This document shows, piece by piece, positions 16,672 to 24,826 of a stretch of 64,000 nucleotides of DNA (the first letter of the stretch is position 1; every line of letters starts with the position of its first letter). The stretch lies in NCBI GenBank assembly GCA_000799755.1, contig JUHI01000007.1:186001-250000 (forward strand), read 5' to 3'. The notes beneath the pieces are model-generated. The model ran no database searches. It was given only the letters and a program-made list of their open reading frames with translations, and was not told the origin of the DNA. Made by a program: the position numbers and the translations under genes. Source of the stretch: Martinezella tropici. Its GTDB lineage: Bacteria > Pseudomonadota > Alphaproteobacteria > Rhizobiales > Rhizobiaceae.

Positions 16672-18378
16672 TCACACCGCCTTGATGGCAAGCACGCGGT
16701 TTGCTGCCGAGACGATCGCTTCGAGAGAGGCGGCAACGATGTTGGTGTTGATGCCGGCGCCGAAGAGCTTGCCGCCCGGATAGGAGATCTCGACATAGGA
16801 GATCGCGGCAGCATTGGAGCCGTGCTGAAGCGAGTGCTCGGAATAGTCTTCGACCGTCATCGGCACGCCGAGATAGATCGAGAGCGCGTTGATGAAGCCG
16901 TCGATCGGCCCGTTACCCCTGCCCTCGATACGCTTCACTTCACCCTTGTCGGTGATTTCGGCCGCAACGATGCGCTGCCCCTTGTGCTCGGGATCGGCGA
17001 AGGTGTGGTGATCGACGAAACGAAGCCGCGCGTCCGGCTGCGTCACGTAACGCTCAATGAAATGCTCGTAGATGCGCTTGGAGGGCAATTCCTTGCCTTC
17101 TTCATCGGTGATGCGCTGGATTTCCTCGCGATACTCCACCTGGAGATTGCGCGGCAGGTTCAGGCCGTAGTCCTGCTGCATGATATAGGCGATGCCGCCC
17201 TTGCCGGACTGCGAGTTGATGCGGATGATCGCCTCATAGGTGCGGCCGACATCCCGCGGGTCGATCGGCAGATAGGGCACTTCCCATACCGGATCGTTGG
17301 CAACCTTGGCAGCCTTCATGCCCTTGTTGATCGCATCCTGGTGCGAGCCGGAGAAGGCCGTGTAGACCAGTTCGCCGACGTAAGGATGACGCTCGCCGAT
17401 CGCCATCTGGTTCGAATATTCGAAGACTTCCTTCATGCGCTCGATGTTGGAGCAATCCAGCTCTGGATCGACGCCTTGCGTGAACATGTTCAGCGCCATG
17501 GTGACGACGTCGACATTGCCGGTACGCTCGCCATTGCCGAACAAGGTGCCCTCAACGCGGTCGGCGCCTGCCATCAAGGCCAGTTCGGCGGCGGCGATGC
17601 CGGTGCCGCGGTCGTTGTGCGGATGCAGGGAGATGATCAGGTTTTCGCGGTTGTCGAGATTGCGGCACATCCATTCGATCTGGTCGGCATAGATGTTCGG
17701 CGTCGCCATTTCGACTGTCGACGGCAGGTTGATGATGAGCTTGTTGTCCGGCGTCGGCTTCACGACGTCGATGACGGCGTTGCAGATCTCCAAAGCTACA
17801 TCCAGCTCGGTGCCGGTGAAGCTTTCCGGCGAATATTCGAAACGATAGCCGCCGCCGGCCTTGGCCGCCATGTCGGTGATCATCTTCGCCGCATCGACGG
17901 CGATCTGCTTGATGCCCTGCACATCCTTGGCAAACACCACGCGGCGCTGCAATTCGCTGGTGGAGTTATAGAAATGCACGATCGGCTTGTTGGCGCCTTC
18001 CAGCGCCTCGAAAGTGCGGGTGATCAATTCCGGACGGCACTGGACGAGAACCTGCAGCGACACGTCGGCGGGCACATTACCATGCTCGATGCACCAGCGG
18101 GCGAAGTCGAAGTCGGTCTGCGAAGCCGAGGGGAAACCGATCTCGATTTCCTTGAAGCCCATGTCCAGCAACAGCTGGAACATGCGCGCCTTGCGGTCAT
18201 GGCCCATCGGATCGACGAGCGCCTGATTGCCGTCGCGCAGGTCGACCGAACACCAGACCGGCGCCTTGGTGATGACCTTGGACGGCCACGTCCGGTCGGG
18301 AATATTGATCTGGGGATAGGCGCGGTATTTTACCGTTGCGTCTGGCATGCCTTTGGGGGAATGGCTGTTCGCGTCCAT
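16672..18378 (-). CDS. leuA: 2-isopropylmalate synthase
   Basis: 568-residue LeuA, catalysing acetyl-CoA + 2-oxoisovalerate to 2-isopropylmalate, the committed step of leucine synthesis. Conserved blocks: WCSVDLRDGNQALVDPM near residue 42, FKEIEIGFPSASQTDFDF and ISLHPHNDRGTGIAAAELA. A C-terminal LeuA regulatory domain carries leucine feedback inhibition (EITDKGEVKRIEGRGNGPIDGFINAL to the end). The length matches the long LeuA form. GGAAAGGAAGAG precedes the ATG. Upstream on the same strand lies a Leu-rich leader ORF (18537-18662) with its own promoter, indicating attenuation control. Confidence 0.97.
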   Translation of the reverse strand: MDANSHSPKGMPDATVKYRAYPQINIPDRTWPSKVITKAPVWCSVDLRDGNQALVDPMGHDRKARMFQLLLDMGFKEIEIGFPSASQTDFDFARWCIEHGNVPADVSLQVLVQCRPELITRTFEALEGANKPIVHFYNSTSELQRRVVFAKDVQGIKQIAVDAAKMITDMAAKAGGGYRFEYSPESFTGTELDVALEICNAVIDVVKPTPDNKLIINLPSTVEMATPNIYADQIEWMCRNLDNRENLIISLHPHNDRGTGIAAAELALMAGADRVEGTLFGNGERTGNVDVVTMALNMFTQGVDPELDCSNIERMKEVFEYSNQMAIGERHPYVGELVYTAFSGSHQDAINKGMKAAKVANDPVWEVPYLPIDPRDVGRTYEAIIRINSQSGKGGIAYIMQQDYGLNLPRNLQVEYREEIQRITDEEGKELPSKRIYEHFIERYVTQPDARLRFVDHHTFADPEHKGQRIVAAEITDKGEVKRIEGRGNGPIDGFINALSIYLGVPMTVEDYSEHSLQHGSNAAAISYVEISYPGGKLFGAGINTNIVAASLEAIVSAANRVLAIKAV

Positions 18379-18494
18379 GGTCTCGTCTCTTCCTTTCCCG
18401 TCATTTTATCCCGCGTCTTAGCCGATCGAATGCGGCTTGGCGATGATAAATGCGGACCCTTTGCGGGTGAGCTGTCGATTTTGGGGTAAGTCGC

Positions 18495-18550
18495 GAGGAG
18501 CGATGGCCAGCGGGCTTTTCGGCCGCCGGGCGCTCCTCAAAGGACCCGGC
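18495..18550 (-). promoter_or_regulatory. leuA leader RNA: mutually exclusive stems
   Basis: In the minus-strand transcript, GCCGGG (18550-18545) can pair with CCCGGC (18530-18525), and GAGGAGCG (18538-18531) can pair with CGCTCCTC (18502-18495). The arms interleave, so the stems exclude each other or form a pseudoknot. The first arm overlaps the end of the leader ORF. I see no T-tract after the second stem, so the output (Rho-dependent, translational or other) is unclear. Confidence 0.5.
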
Positions 18551-18662
18551 AACCGCGCGTAAGGCCGAGGAGGAGAAGCGAAGTGAGGGCGCGCGTATTG
18601 TCACGCAGGGCAACGCGCCCACGTGCAATCTGTTCGGAAATCTTTGCGCCAGTCAACTTCAT
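18537..18662 (-). CDS. leuA leader peptide (Leu-codon-rich, predicted leaderless)
   Basis: 41-codon ORF upstream of leuA, ending ALTSLLLLGLTRGCRVL. Seven Leu codons fall in its last 17 positions, four of them consecutive, mostly CTC/CTT. Leader peptides of this design report leucyl-tRNA charging by ribosome stalling; leuA attenuators are known in alphaproteobacteria. The promoter spacing puts transcription start at the A of ATG 18662, giving a leaderless mRNA, as reported for rhizobial trpL. No ribosome-binding site is present, which fits. The stop lies within alternative RNA stems (18495-18550). No other start is obvious. Confidence 0.72.
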   Translation of the reverse strand: MKLTGAKISEQIARGRVALRDNTRALTSLLLLGLTRGCRVL

Positions 18663-18669
18663 GGCCGCG

Positions 18670-18698
18670 CTTATAGCCGCCGGATCATAAAGAAGCAA
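18670..18698 (-). promoter_or_regulatory. Sigma70-like promoter of the leuA leader
   Basis: On the minus strand TTGCTT (18698-18693) and TATAAG (18675-18670) are separated by exactly 17 bp. Seven nucleotides separate the -10 hexamer from the ATG at 18662, so transcription should begin at or next to the start codon. It overlaps the 3' side of the benE neighbourhood but not its coding sequence. Confidence 0.65.
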
Positions 18699-18706
18699 CC
18701 CCCTGC

Positions 18707-19891
18707 TCACTTCTTCAGCATCTGCACGCCGCGCGACAGCGCCATCATCAGCCCGCCGGCGATCAGCCCCCAAAAAGCGCCGGAGATCCCGCCGAAGGAA
18801 ACGCCCGATGCCGTCACGAGAAACGTGATGGCCGCAGCCTCCCGCGATTCCGGCTGCTGGAAGGCGTTCAACGCGGAGTTGGACAATGCACCGACGAGTG
18901 CTAAGCCAGCAACTGCCTCGATCAGGATCGGCGGCGCGAGCGCGACGAAAGCTGTCACGGCACTCGCCAGCAATCCAAGGATGACATAGCCGATGCCAGC
19001 AATGATCGCCGCCCAATAGCGCCGTTTTGGATCGGCATGCGCATCTTGCCCGGCGCACATCGCGGCGGTGATCGCCGCGAGATTGACGGCATGGCCGCCG
19101 AATGGAGCGGCAAGCAGCGAGAACACGCCCGTGACGGCAAACAGCGGACCCGGCTTGGGATCGTAATCATGCACCTTGAGCACGACGATGCCCGGTATGT
19201 TCTGCGACGCCATCGTCACGATGAACAAGGGCAACGCGATGGAAACGATGCCGGCGAGCGTGAAAACCGGCTTCACTAACTCCACTGTCGGCAACAGCGA
19301 GTGCTCGATCGAGCCGAGCGCGCCGTCCGGTATCTTTACCCCGAAGGCCAGCACCAGGGCAAAGGCGGCAAGGGCCGCCGGCACCGCCCAAAGCCTCTTG
19401 AACGAGCCGACGACGATCCAGGCGAGGATGATCGGCAAGCCGAAGGCCGGATTGAAGGCGATCGCCTTCACCGGCGCAAAGCAAAGACCGATCAGGACGC
19501 CCGCAAGCATGGCATTGGCGAGCGGCGCAGGGATCGAAGCGACAGCACGGCCAAACGGGCGAAAGAGCCCGGCAACAACGATCAATATCCCACAGATGAG
19601 AAACGCCCCAACCGCCGCCGAAAAACCGCCCTCGATCGCCCCGCCGCTCGCCAGCAACGCCGCGCCGGGCGTCGACCAGGCGATGCTGATCGGCAATCTG
19701 GTGACTGTGCTGAGCACAATCGCGCAAAGCCCCATCGCGACCGAGAGCGCCATCAGGCCCGAGGCTGCCTGCGCGTCCGTGGCCCCAACCACCTGCAGCC
19801 CGTGAAAGACGACCGCGAAGGAACTGGCAAAGCCGACAAAAGCCGTGAGGCAACCCATGAACAGGCTTTGAACGGAGAAATCTTTGAGCAT
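18707..19891 (-). CDS. BenE-family benzoate/H+ symporter-like transporter
   Basis: 394-residue polytopic inner-membrane protein with about 11-12 TM segments. BenE family features include the N-terminal LKDFSVQSLFMGCLTAFVGFASSFAVVFHGLQ and the central LFIVTMASQNIPGIVVLKVHDY block with the M-A-S-Q-N-x-P-G motif. APFGGHAVNLAAITAAMCAG and the C-terminal VTASGVSFGGISGAFWGLIAGG follow. BenE proteins import benzoate with protons, but annotated homologues may carry other substrates. I start at ATG 19891; in-frame GTG and ATG codons upstream would run into the DeoR promoter region. Divergent from the DeoR operon, whose product could regulate it. Confidence 0.9.
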   Translation of the reverse strand: MLKDFSVQSLFMGCLTAFVGFASSFAVVFHGLQVVGATDAQAASGLMALSVAMGLCAIVLSTVTRLPISIAWSTPGAALLASGGAIEGGFSAAVGAFLICGILIVVAGLFRPFGRAVASIPAPLANAMLAGVLIGLCFAPVKAIAFNPAFGLPIILAWIVVGSFKRLWAVPAALAAFALVLAFGVKIPDGALGSIEHSLLPTVELVKPVFTLAGIVSIALPLFIVTMASQNIPGIVVLKVHDYDPKPGPLFAVTGVFSLLAAPFGGHAVNLAAITAAMCAGQDAHADPKRRYWAAIIAGIGYVILGLLASAVTAFVALAPPILIEAVAGLALVGALSNSALNAFQQPESREAAAITFLVTASGVSFGGISGAFWGLIAGGLMMALSRGVQMLKK

Positions 19892-20027
19892 GGCAATGGA
19901 GACTCGAACGAGGGCGATTGAGACGGCATGGAGCATTACAAGCATCGGGCGTGCAAGTGCAGTTTCGGGCCAAAGTGGCTGCCGCACTCAGCAAACTGAT
20001 CGCGGCATATATCCGCCGCGACTCAAA

Positions 20028-20069
20028 TCGTGCATAATCGTGTATGTTGACTCTCTTGTTTATGCACGA
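20028..20069. promoter_or_regulatory. Three-copy operator between benE and deoR-type gene
   Basis: TCGTGCATAA (20028-20037) is followed directly by a near copy TCGTGTATGT (20038-20047). The exact reverse complement TTATGCACGA lies at 20060-20069. The right-hand copy fills the spacer of the DeoR promoter, so binding would block that promoter. A DeoR-family repressor acting on its own gene and on divergent benE is the natural reading. Confidence 0.65.
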
Positions 20070-20075
20070 TATTGC
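20047..20075 (+). promoter_or_regulatory. Promoter of the DeoR-family gene (leaderless)
   Basis: TTGACT (20047-20052), a 17-bp spacer and TATTGC (20070-20075). Six nucleotides separate the -10 from ATG 20082, and no ribosome-binding site exists, so the message probably starts at the AUG. Confidence 0.6.
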
Positions 20076-20081
20076 AAATTT

Positions 20082-20867
20082 ATGAGCAATCCACTCCCAT
20101 TGTCCCGTCGTGACGTTATCGAAGCCCGGCTTGCAGAAGGGCGGCAGATCATTGCCGCATCGCTCGCTGCCGAATTCAACGTGTCAGAAGACGCCGTGCG
20201 CCGCGATCTGCGCGCACTGGCCGCCGAAGGAAAGTGCCGGCGTGTCTATGGGGGCGCCCTCCCGCTGCTCACGCTTTCGCAACCCATATCGGCGCGGATC
20301 GGACAGGAATCCGGTCGTAAGAGGGCCTTGGCGCAGGCGGCCGTCGCGATGATAGAGCCGGGCGAATTTCTGTTCATCGACAGCAGCAGCACCAATCTTG
20401 CAATGGTCGATCTTCTGTCGAAGGACCTCGACGTGACGATCGCGACGAATTCCATCGATATCGCCGGCGCCGTCATGAAGCGCGGCGATATCCCGCTCGT
20501 CCTGATCGGCGGCGCGGTCGATCCTGTCGTCGGCGGCAGCGTCGATGCCTCCGCCGTTGCCGCTGTCGAAGCCCTAAACATCGACCGCTGTTTCCTTGGT
20601 ATCTGCGCCGTTTCGGCAAGAAACGGCATCAGCGTGTACGAACATGCAGATGCGATCTTCAAACGGACGCTGCTGAAAAGAAGCGCCGCGCGCATCGCCC
20701 TGATTACCTCGGAGAAATTTCACGAACGCGCGCCGCATCGCATTGGCGGCGCCGACGATATCGACCGGCTTGTTGTCGAGGATGACCTTCCCGCCGCAGA
20801 CGAAAGAGCGGCTGCCGATGCCGGCTTCTCGCTCGTGAAGGCGAGCGACGTCACCTCATCCTCCTGA
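20082..20867 (+). CDS. DeoR-family transcriptional regulator
   Basis: 261-residue DeoR-type repressor. The N-terminal helix-turn-helix is SRRDVIEARLAEGRQIIAASLAAEFNVSEDAVRRDLRALAAEGKCRRVYGGAL, with the family-typical R-R-D-L-x-x-L and [VR]-Y-G-G-A. The C-terminal sugar-phosphate-isomerase-like sensor domain has GEFLFIDSSSTNLAMVDLL and LIGGAVDPVVGGSVDASAVAAV. The ligand is probably a phosphorylated intermediate by family precedent. First gene of an operon with an MFS transporter (17 bp downstream) and a VOC protein. It is divergent from benE and preceded by repeated TCGTGCATAA boxes. Confidence 0.92.
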   Translation: MSNPLPLSRRDVIEARLAEGRQIIAASLAAEFNVSEDAVRRDLRALAAEGKCRRVYGGALPLLTLSQPISARIGQESGRKRALAQAAVAMIEPGEFLFIDSSSTNLAMVDLLSKDLDVTIATNSIDIAGAVMKRGDIPLVLIGGAVDPVVGGSVDASAVAAVEALNIDRCFLGICAVSARNGISVYEHADAIFKRTLLKRSAARIALITSEKFHERAPHRIGGADDIDRLVVEDDLPAADERAAADAGFSLVKASDVTSSS

Positions 20868-20884
20868 TTCTCGAAGGACAAGAA

Positions 20885-22075
20885 ATGACCATGCAATCCA
20901 CGGATCGGCCGGAAACCCGGCTGGCAACACGACTCGCCTTTCTGGTGGCGGGGTTTGCCCTCGCCTGCTGGGCTCCCCTCGTCCCTTTCGCCAAGGCTCG
21001 CCTCGGGGTCGATGATGGCGTCCTCGGCATATTGCTGCTTTGCCTGGGCCTCGGCTCGGTAGCGGCGATGCTTGCGACCGGCATGTTGAGCGCGCGCTAC
21101 GGCAGCAAGCCGATCATCATCGTGGGCGGTCTCGGCCTCGCGCTTGTCTTGCCGACGCTGGCCGTGGCCAACACGCCATTCACCCTCGGCATTGCGCTCG
21201 CCGCCTTCGGCGCCTGCCTGGGATCGCTCGACGTCGCCATGAACATCCACGCCGTCGAAGTCGAGAAAGGCGCGGACCGGCCACTGATGTCCGGCTTCCA
21301 TGCGCTCTTCAGCATCGGCGGTTTCATCGGCTCCCTGCTCGTCACCCTGCTTCTGTCCGTCAAGGCCGGACCGCTCGTCGCCACGCTCCTCAGCTCGGCC
21401 GTGATGGTCATCGCCATCATCGTCGCCTGGCCGCGCCTGCTCCGAACGGTTCAGTCGGAGGATGCGCCGCTCTTCGTCATGCCCCGTGGCTTCGTGCTGC
21501 TGCTGGCGGCCCTCGCGGCCATCACCTTCCTGGTCGAGGGCGCCATCCTCGACTGGAGTGCCCTGCTTTTGACGATGCAGGGGCACGTCGACGCCAGCCA
21601 TGGCGGCCTCGGCTACATGCTATTTGCAATTGCGATGACGGCGGGCCGCCTGAGCGGCGACGCCATCACGGCAAGGATCGGAGACAGGGCGATCATGCTA
21701 TGGGGCGGCGTGATCGCAGTGGCAGGCTTCGTCGTCCTCCTCATCAGCCCGATCGCGATCCTTGCGATGTGCGGTTTCCTGCTGATCGGCCTCGGCGCTT
21801 CCAACATCGTCCCCGTGCTGTTCCGCAAGGGTGGTGCGCAGACGGTCATGCCGGCAGGCCTGGCTGTCGCTGCAATCACTATGTGTGGATATGCAGGCGT
21901 GTTGATCGGGCCGGCCAGCGTGGGCTTCGTGGCAAACCATATCAGCCTACCCGGCTCCTTCTGGATGCTCGCCATCCTGCTTTGCGCCGCGCCTCTTTGC
22001 GCCGGCATCGTGACCCGCACACAGGATCGGGAGGAAACCGATGCGCATCGCTCATACAGCTCTCTGGACACGTGA
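20885..22075 (+). CDS. MFS transporter (YbjJ-like)
   Basis: 396-residue major facilitator with about 12 TM helices. The first half shows GFALACWAPLVPFAKARLGVDDGVLGILLLCLGLGS and the loop 2-3 motif GMLSARYGSKPIII. The NIHAVEVEKGADRPLMSGFHALFSIGGFIGSLL block is typical of the YbjJ/fucose-permease-like group. The substrate is unknown. AAGGACAAG precedes ATG 20885. Cotranscription with the DeoR gene is likely, and its last 35 bp overlap the VOC gene in another frame. Confidence 0.92.
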   Translation: MTMQSTDRPETRLATRLAFLVAGFALACWAPLVPFAKARLGVDDGVLGILLLCLGLGSVAAMLATGMLSARYGSKPIIIVGGLGLALVLPTLAVANTPFTLGIALAAFGACLGSLDVAMNIHAVEVEKGADRPLMSGFHALFSIGGFIGSLLVTLLLSVKAGPLVATLLSSAVMVIAIIVAWPRLLRTVQSEDAPLFVMPRGFVLLLAALAAITFLVEGAILDWSALLLTMQGHVDASHGGLGYMLFAIAMTAGRLSGDAITARIGDRAIMLWGGVIAVAGFVVLLISPIAILAMCGFLLIGLGASNIVPVLFRKGGAQTVMPAGLAVAAITMCGYAGVLIGPASVGFVANHISLPGSFWMLAILLCAAPLCAGIVTRTQDREETDAHRSYSSLDT

Positions 22076-22424
22076 TATCGATGCCACTGCAGCATTCTGG
22101 ACCAAATATTTCGGGGCGAGTGTCGGCGCGCCCTATCACAGCCAGCGCCGTCGCGGCTTCACCTCCCGCTTCGTGCAATTGCCTGAGGGCCCGGCCCAGA
22201 TCGAACTGATGACCGGCCCCTGGCTTGCAACCGACCCCTATGGGGAGCGCATCGGGTGGGATCATGTTGCCATATCCCTCGGCAGCAAGGCAGCCGTCGA
22301 TGCCCTGGCCGAGCGATGCAAAACGGATGGCTGCTTGAAGTCTCCGCCGCGCATGACCGGCGACGGCTTCTATGAGGCGGTCATCGTGATGCCGGACGGC
22401 ACGCCGATCGAGGTTACCGCTTAG
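22041..22424 (+). CDS. VOC/glyoxalase-fold protein
   Basis: 127-residue single-domain VOC protein. It begins MRIAHTALWTRDIDATAAFWTKYFGA, the usual beta-alpha opening with the first metal-ligand His (position 5), and ends DGFYEAVIVMPDGTPIEVTA, containing the late Glu ligand position. It could be a lyase, dioxygenase or binding protein. GGAGG precedes the ATG although the gene begins 35 bp inside the MFS gene, indicating tight coupling. Third gene of the DeoR operon, perhaps processing what the MFS protein carries. Confidence 0.87.
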   Translation: MRIAHTALWTRDIDATAAFWTKYFGASVGAPYHSQRRRGFTSRFVQLPEGPAQIELMTGPWLATDPYGERIGWDHVAISLGSKAAVDALAERCKTDGCLKSPPRMTGDGFYEAVIVMPDGTPIEVTA

Positions 22425-22572
22425 GGAGTGCCATTCGCACCACAAGCGATTTTCAAGCTCGCTGCTCTTTGGAACGTTGCAACCTCCCGGGCAGCGAAAA
22501 GCTGGCGGCGGACTCCTCCGTCGCCAGCACCCGGCGCACGATGGAAAACTGTAGGGCAAAAGATATCGATAC

Positions 22573-23148
22573 CTAGGATTGGGAGCCAATTCCCTCGACG
22601 ACAATACGGATGATGTGCCTGATCTCATCCGCACTGAACGATCCGACGGCCAGAGCCGTCAACATCGCCTGCCCATAAATGCCGAGCAGCACCAACGACA
22701 TGAAATTGATATCCTCATCCCTCCGAATAACGCCCTGCCGCTGGCCAAGCATGAGAAGATCCCTGACCAACCCTTGGAAGGACGGCCGATCCGAAGGCGG
22801 CTCCCGCGACGGCCTCTCGGCAGGGGCAAGCGCCAGCTTCGCAAGCGATGGATTTGCCAGGCACCATCTGGCGCTGTCGAGAAAAACCTGTTCGAGCAGG
22901 ACAAAGACATCCTCGTTCGCGTGCATGCGAGCGCGATAGATGGCGTCGCCCGCTTCCACGCGCGCAATCAGCTGTAGGGCGATATCCTCCTTCGAACCGA
23001 ACAGATTGTAGACCGTCTTGCGCGTGAGCCCTGCTCGCGAGGCGATTTCCTCGACAGAGGTATCCGCAAAGCCCAATTCCCGAAACGCCATGTCAGCAGC
23101 ATCGAGAATAAGCGCGCGTGATCGTTCCGTTCGCTTCAGTCTTGTCAT
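22573..23148 (-). CDS. TetR/AcrR-family transcriptional regulator
   Basis: 191-residue TetR repressor. The N-terminal domain reads SRALILDAADMAFRELGFADTSVEEIASRAGLTRKTVYNLFGSKEDIALQLI, a full TetR helix-turn-helix with the T-V-Y-x-x-F recognition helix. The C-terminal ligand domain cannot be classified further. Divergent from the DUF4336 gene across a 59-bp gap holding a GTGTA-N6-TACAC palindrome, so it probably represses both genes. Confidence 0.92.
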   Translation of the reverse strand: MTRLKRTERSRALILDAADMAFRELGFADTSVEEIASRAGLTRKTVYNLFGSKEDIALQLIARVEAGDAIYRARMHANEDVFVLLEQVFLDSARWCLANPSLAKLALAPAERPSREPPSDRPSFQGLVRDLLMLGQRQGVIRRDEDINFMSLVLLGIYGQAMLTALAVGSFSADEIRHIIRIVVEGIGSQS

Positions 23149-23160
23149 TTTTATACGTTA

Positions 23161-23176
23161 GTGTAAATTTATACAC
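23161..23176. promoter_or_regulatory. Palindromic operator candidate between TetR and DUF4336 genes
   Basis: GTGTA (23161-23165) and TACAC (23172-23176) are separated by 6 bp of A/T; the surrounding DNA is A/T-rich with a second TTTATAC motif just upstream. It lies midway between the divergent starts, where a TetR dimer would shut off both. Confidence 0.5.
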
Positions 23177-23207
23177 ATGTAAACTTATGACATCAAACAG
23201 GGATGGC

Positions 23208-23918
23208 ATGAAAATGCCCGCAATCCTCAAGGAGTTCGGTCCCGACATCTGGATAGCGGATGGCCCAATCGTCGCGGCCGCCGGCGGCTTTCACTATCCC
23301 ACCCGCATGGCTGTCATCCGACTGGCTCGCGGGAGCCTGTTTTTGTGGTCGCCGACACAGATCTCGGATGGACTTCGCGCAGAGATCGATGCCTTGGGCG
23401 ACGTGCGATATCTGATCCCGCCCAATTCACTTCATCACGTTTTCCTTGGTGATTGGCAACGGATCTATCCGGATGGCAAGACGTATGCGCCGCCTGGTCT
23501 GATGCAAAAGCGCGGGGATATTCGATTTGACGACAATCTTGATGAGACTCTGCAACAGGACTGGGCAGGTGAAATCGATCTGGTCGTCATGCGCGGCAAT
23601 CTAATTACGACGGAGGTCGTATTCTTTCATCGCAGGAGCGGAACGGTACTCTTCACCGATCTCATCCAGCACTTTCATCCACAATGGTTCAAAGGCTGGC
23701 GCGCACTTGTTGCCAAGCTCGACCTTATGGTTGGTCCCGAACCTTCCGTGCCTCGAAAGTTTCGCGTCGCATTTACCGATCGCCGCGCGGCACGCGCATC
23801 CATTGAGCGCGTTTTGGAATGGCCGGCGGAAAAGGTGCTGATGGCCCATGGCGATCCGATCACCGAAAATGGGCAGGCCTTCATCGCCCACGTGTTTCGC
23901 TGGCTCACACGTGGCTGA
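23208..23918 (+). CDS. DUF4336 (metallo-beta-lactamase-like) protein
   Basis: 236-residue protein matching DUF4336. It opens FGPDIWIADGPIVAAAGGFHYPTRMAVIRLARGSLFLWSP, followed by YLIPPNSLHHVFLGDWQRIYP, and ends EKVLMAHGDPITENGQAFI. The histidine spacing resembles a degenerate metallo-beta-lactamase fold; the enzymatic role is unknown. I use ATG 23208 (preceded by AGGGA). ATG 23187 is in frame but closer to the operator, and ATG 23214 is also possible. It is controlled, by position, by the divergent TetR gene. Confidence 0.85.
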   Translation: MKMPAILKEFGPDIWIADGPIVAAAGGFHYPTRMAVIRLARGSLFLWSPTQISDGLRAEIDALGDVRYLIPPNSLHHVFLGDWQRIYPDGKTYAPPGLMQKRGDIRFDDNLDETLQQDWAGEIDLVVMRGNLITTEVVFFHRRSGTVLFTDLIQHFHPQWFKGWRALVAKLDLMVGPEPSVPRKFRVAFTDRRAARASIERVLEWPAEKVLMAHGDPITENGQAFIAHVFRWLTRG

Positions 23919-23943
23919 ACGTTGCGATTGGCGGCCGGAACGG

Positions 23944-23979
23944 AAAACGCCCTCGCCTGCCTTCCGGCAAGCAAGGGCG
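23944..23979 (-). terminator. Intrinsic terminator of clpP
   Basis: On the minus strand a 14-bp stem (CGCCCTTGCTTGCC / GGCAGGCGAGGGCG, two G-T pairs) closes on a GGAA loop and is followed by TTTT. It begins 29 nt after the clpP stop. Confidence 0.9.
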
Positions 23980-24007
23980 CTCAATTCAGTCAGGCAGATC
24001 CGCTAGA

Positions 24008-24595
24008 TCAGATTTCCGCCTGCGAAGTCACGATGCGAGAAACCAGGCCATACGCCTTGGCTTCCTCGGCGGAGAGCCAGTAGTCGCGGTCCGTATCCTT
24101 GGCGATGCGCTCGACCGGCTGGCCGGTGGCTTCCGAGAAGATCTTGTTCAGGCGCTCGTTCATCTTGATGATTTCGCGTGCCTGGATCTCGATGTCGGAG
24201 GCCATGCCGCGCGTGCCGCCCGACGGTTGGTGCAGCAGGAAGCGCGTGTTCGGCAGGCAAATGCGGCGCTCCTTGGGAGCGGAGACATAGATCAGCGCTC
24301 CGGCGGAGGCGACCCAGCCCGTACCGATCATCCAGACCTTCGGCTTGATGAACTTGATCATGTCGTGGATGGAATCGCCTGATTCGACGTGGCCGCCGGG
24401 CGAATTCACGTAGATGCGGATGTCGTCGTCGCTGGCGGCGGAGAGCGCGACGAGCTGCGAGCAGACCTTCTGCGCCAGCTCCTGCGTGATACCGCCATAG
24501 ATGAAGATCGAACGCGACTTGAAAAGATTCGCCTCCGCGTCCTTGCCCAAGGGCTGCTCGGTCTTCTTGTCTTCCTGTTCGTCTTCGTCGTTCAT
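24008..24595 (-). CDS. clpP: ATP-dependent Clp protease proteolytic subunit (ClpP-type)
   Basis: 195-residue ClpP-family serine protease. The catalytic triad is visible: Ser97 in GTGWVASAGALIY, His122 in FLLHQPSGGTRG and Asp171 in KDTDRDYWLSAEEA. The N-terminus is charged and lacks the usual propeptide. The active-site sequence V-A-S-A-G differs from the commoner A-A-S-M-G, so this is probably one of the additional ClpP paralogues that rhizobia carry. It would assemble in tetradecamers with ClpX/ClpA. Monocistronic, with a strong terminator downstream. Confidence 0.93.
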   Translation of the reverse strand: MNDEDEQEDKKTEQPLGKDAEANLFKSRSIFIYGGITQELAQKVCSQLVALSAASDDDIRIYVNSPGGHVESGDSIHDMIKFIKPKVWMIGTGWVASAGALIYVSAPKERRICLPNTRFLLHQPSGGTRGMASDIEIQAREIIKMNERLNKIFSEATGQPVERIAKDTDRDYWLSAEEAKAYGLVSRIVTSQAEI

Positions 24596-24732
24596 TCAAC
24601 TCTCCAGCATGATGCGTCGTTCACCGCACATAGTGCGACTCAATGCGTAAAACAATGCCGGAAAAAGACAAGGCGGGAATAGCGACTGACAACATGGTGT
24701 TATGGTTGCGGATTACGGAAATGTAACTTGAA

Positions 24733-24748
24733 CGGCTTTGAAAAGCCG
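24733..24748 (+). repeat. Small leader hairpin upstream of the DUF2076 gene
   Basis: CGGCTTT (24733-24739) / AAAGCCG (24742-24748) with a 2-nt loop, about 80 bp before the start codon. It could be a leader structure or an operator; no T run follows. Confidence 0.35.
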
Positions 24749-24826
24749 AGATTTGATCCTACGTCAGGTCAGCGCGGTGAAACATCGCGCCCCGAATTTA
24801 CAGCACGGATAGCCAAGGAGGCCATC

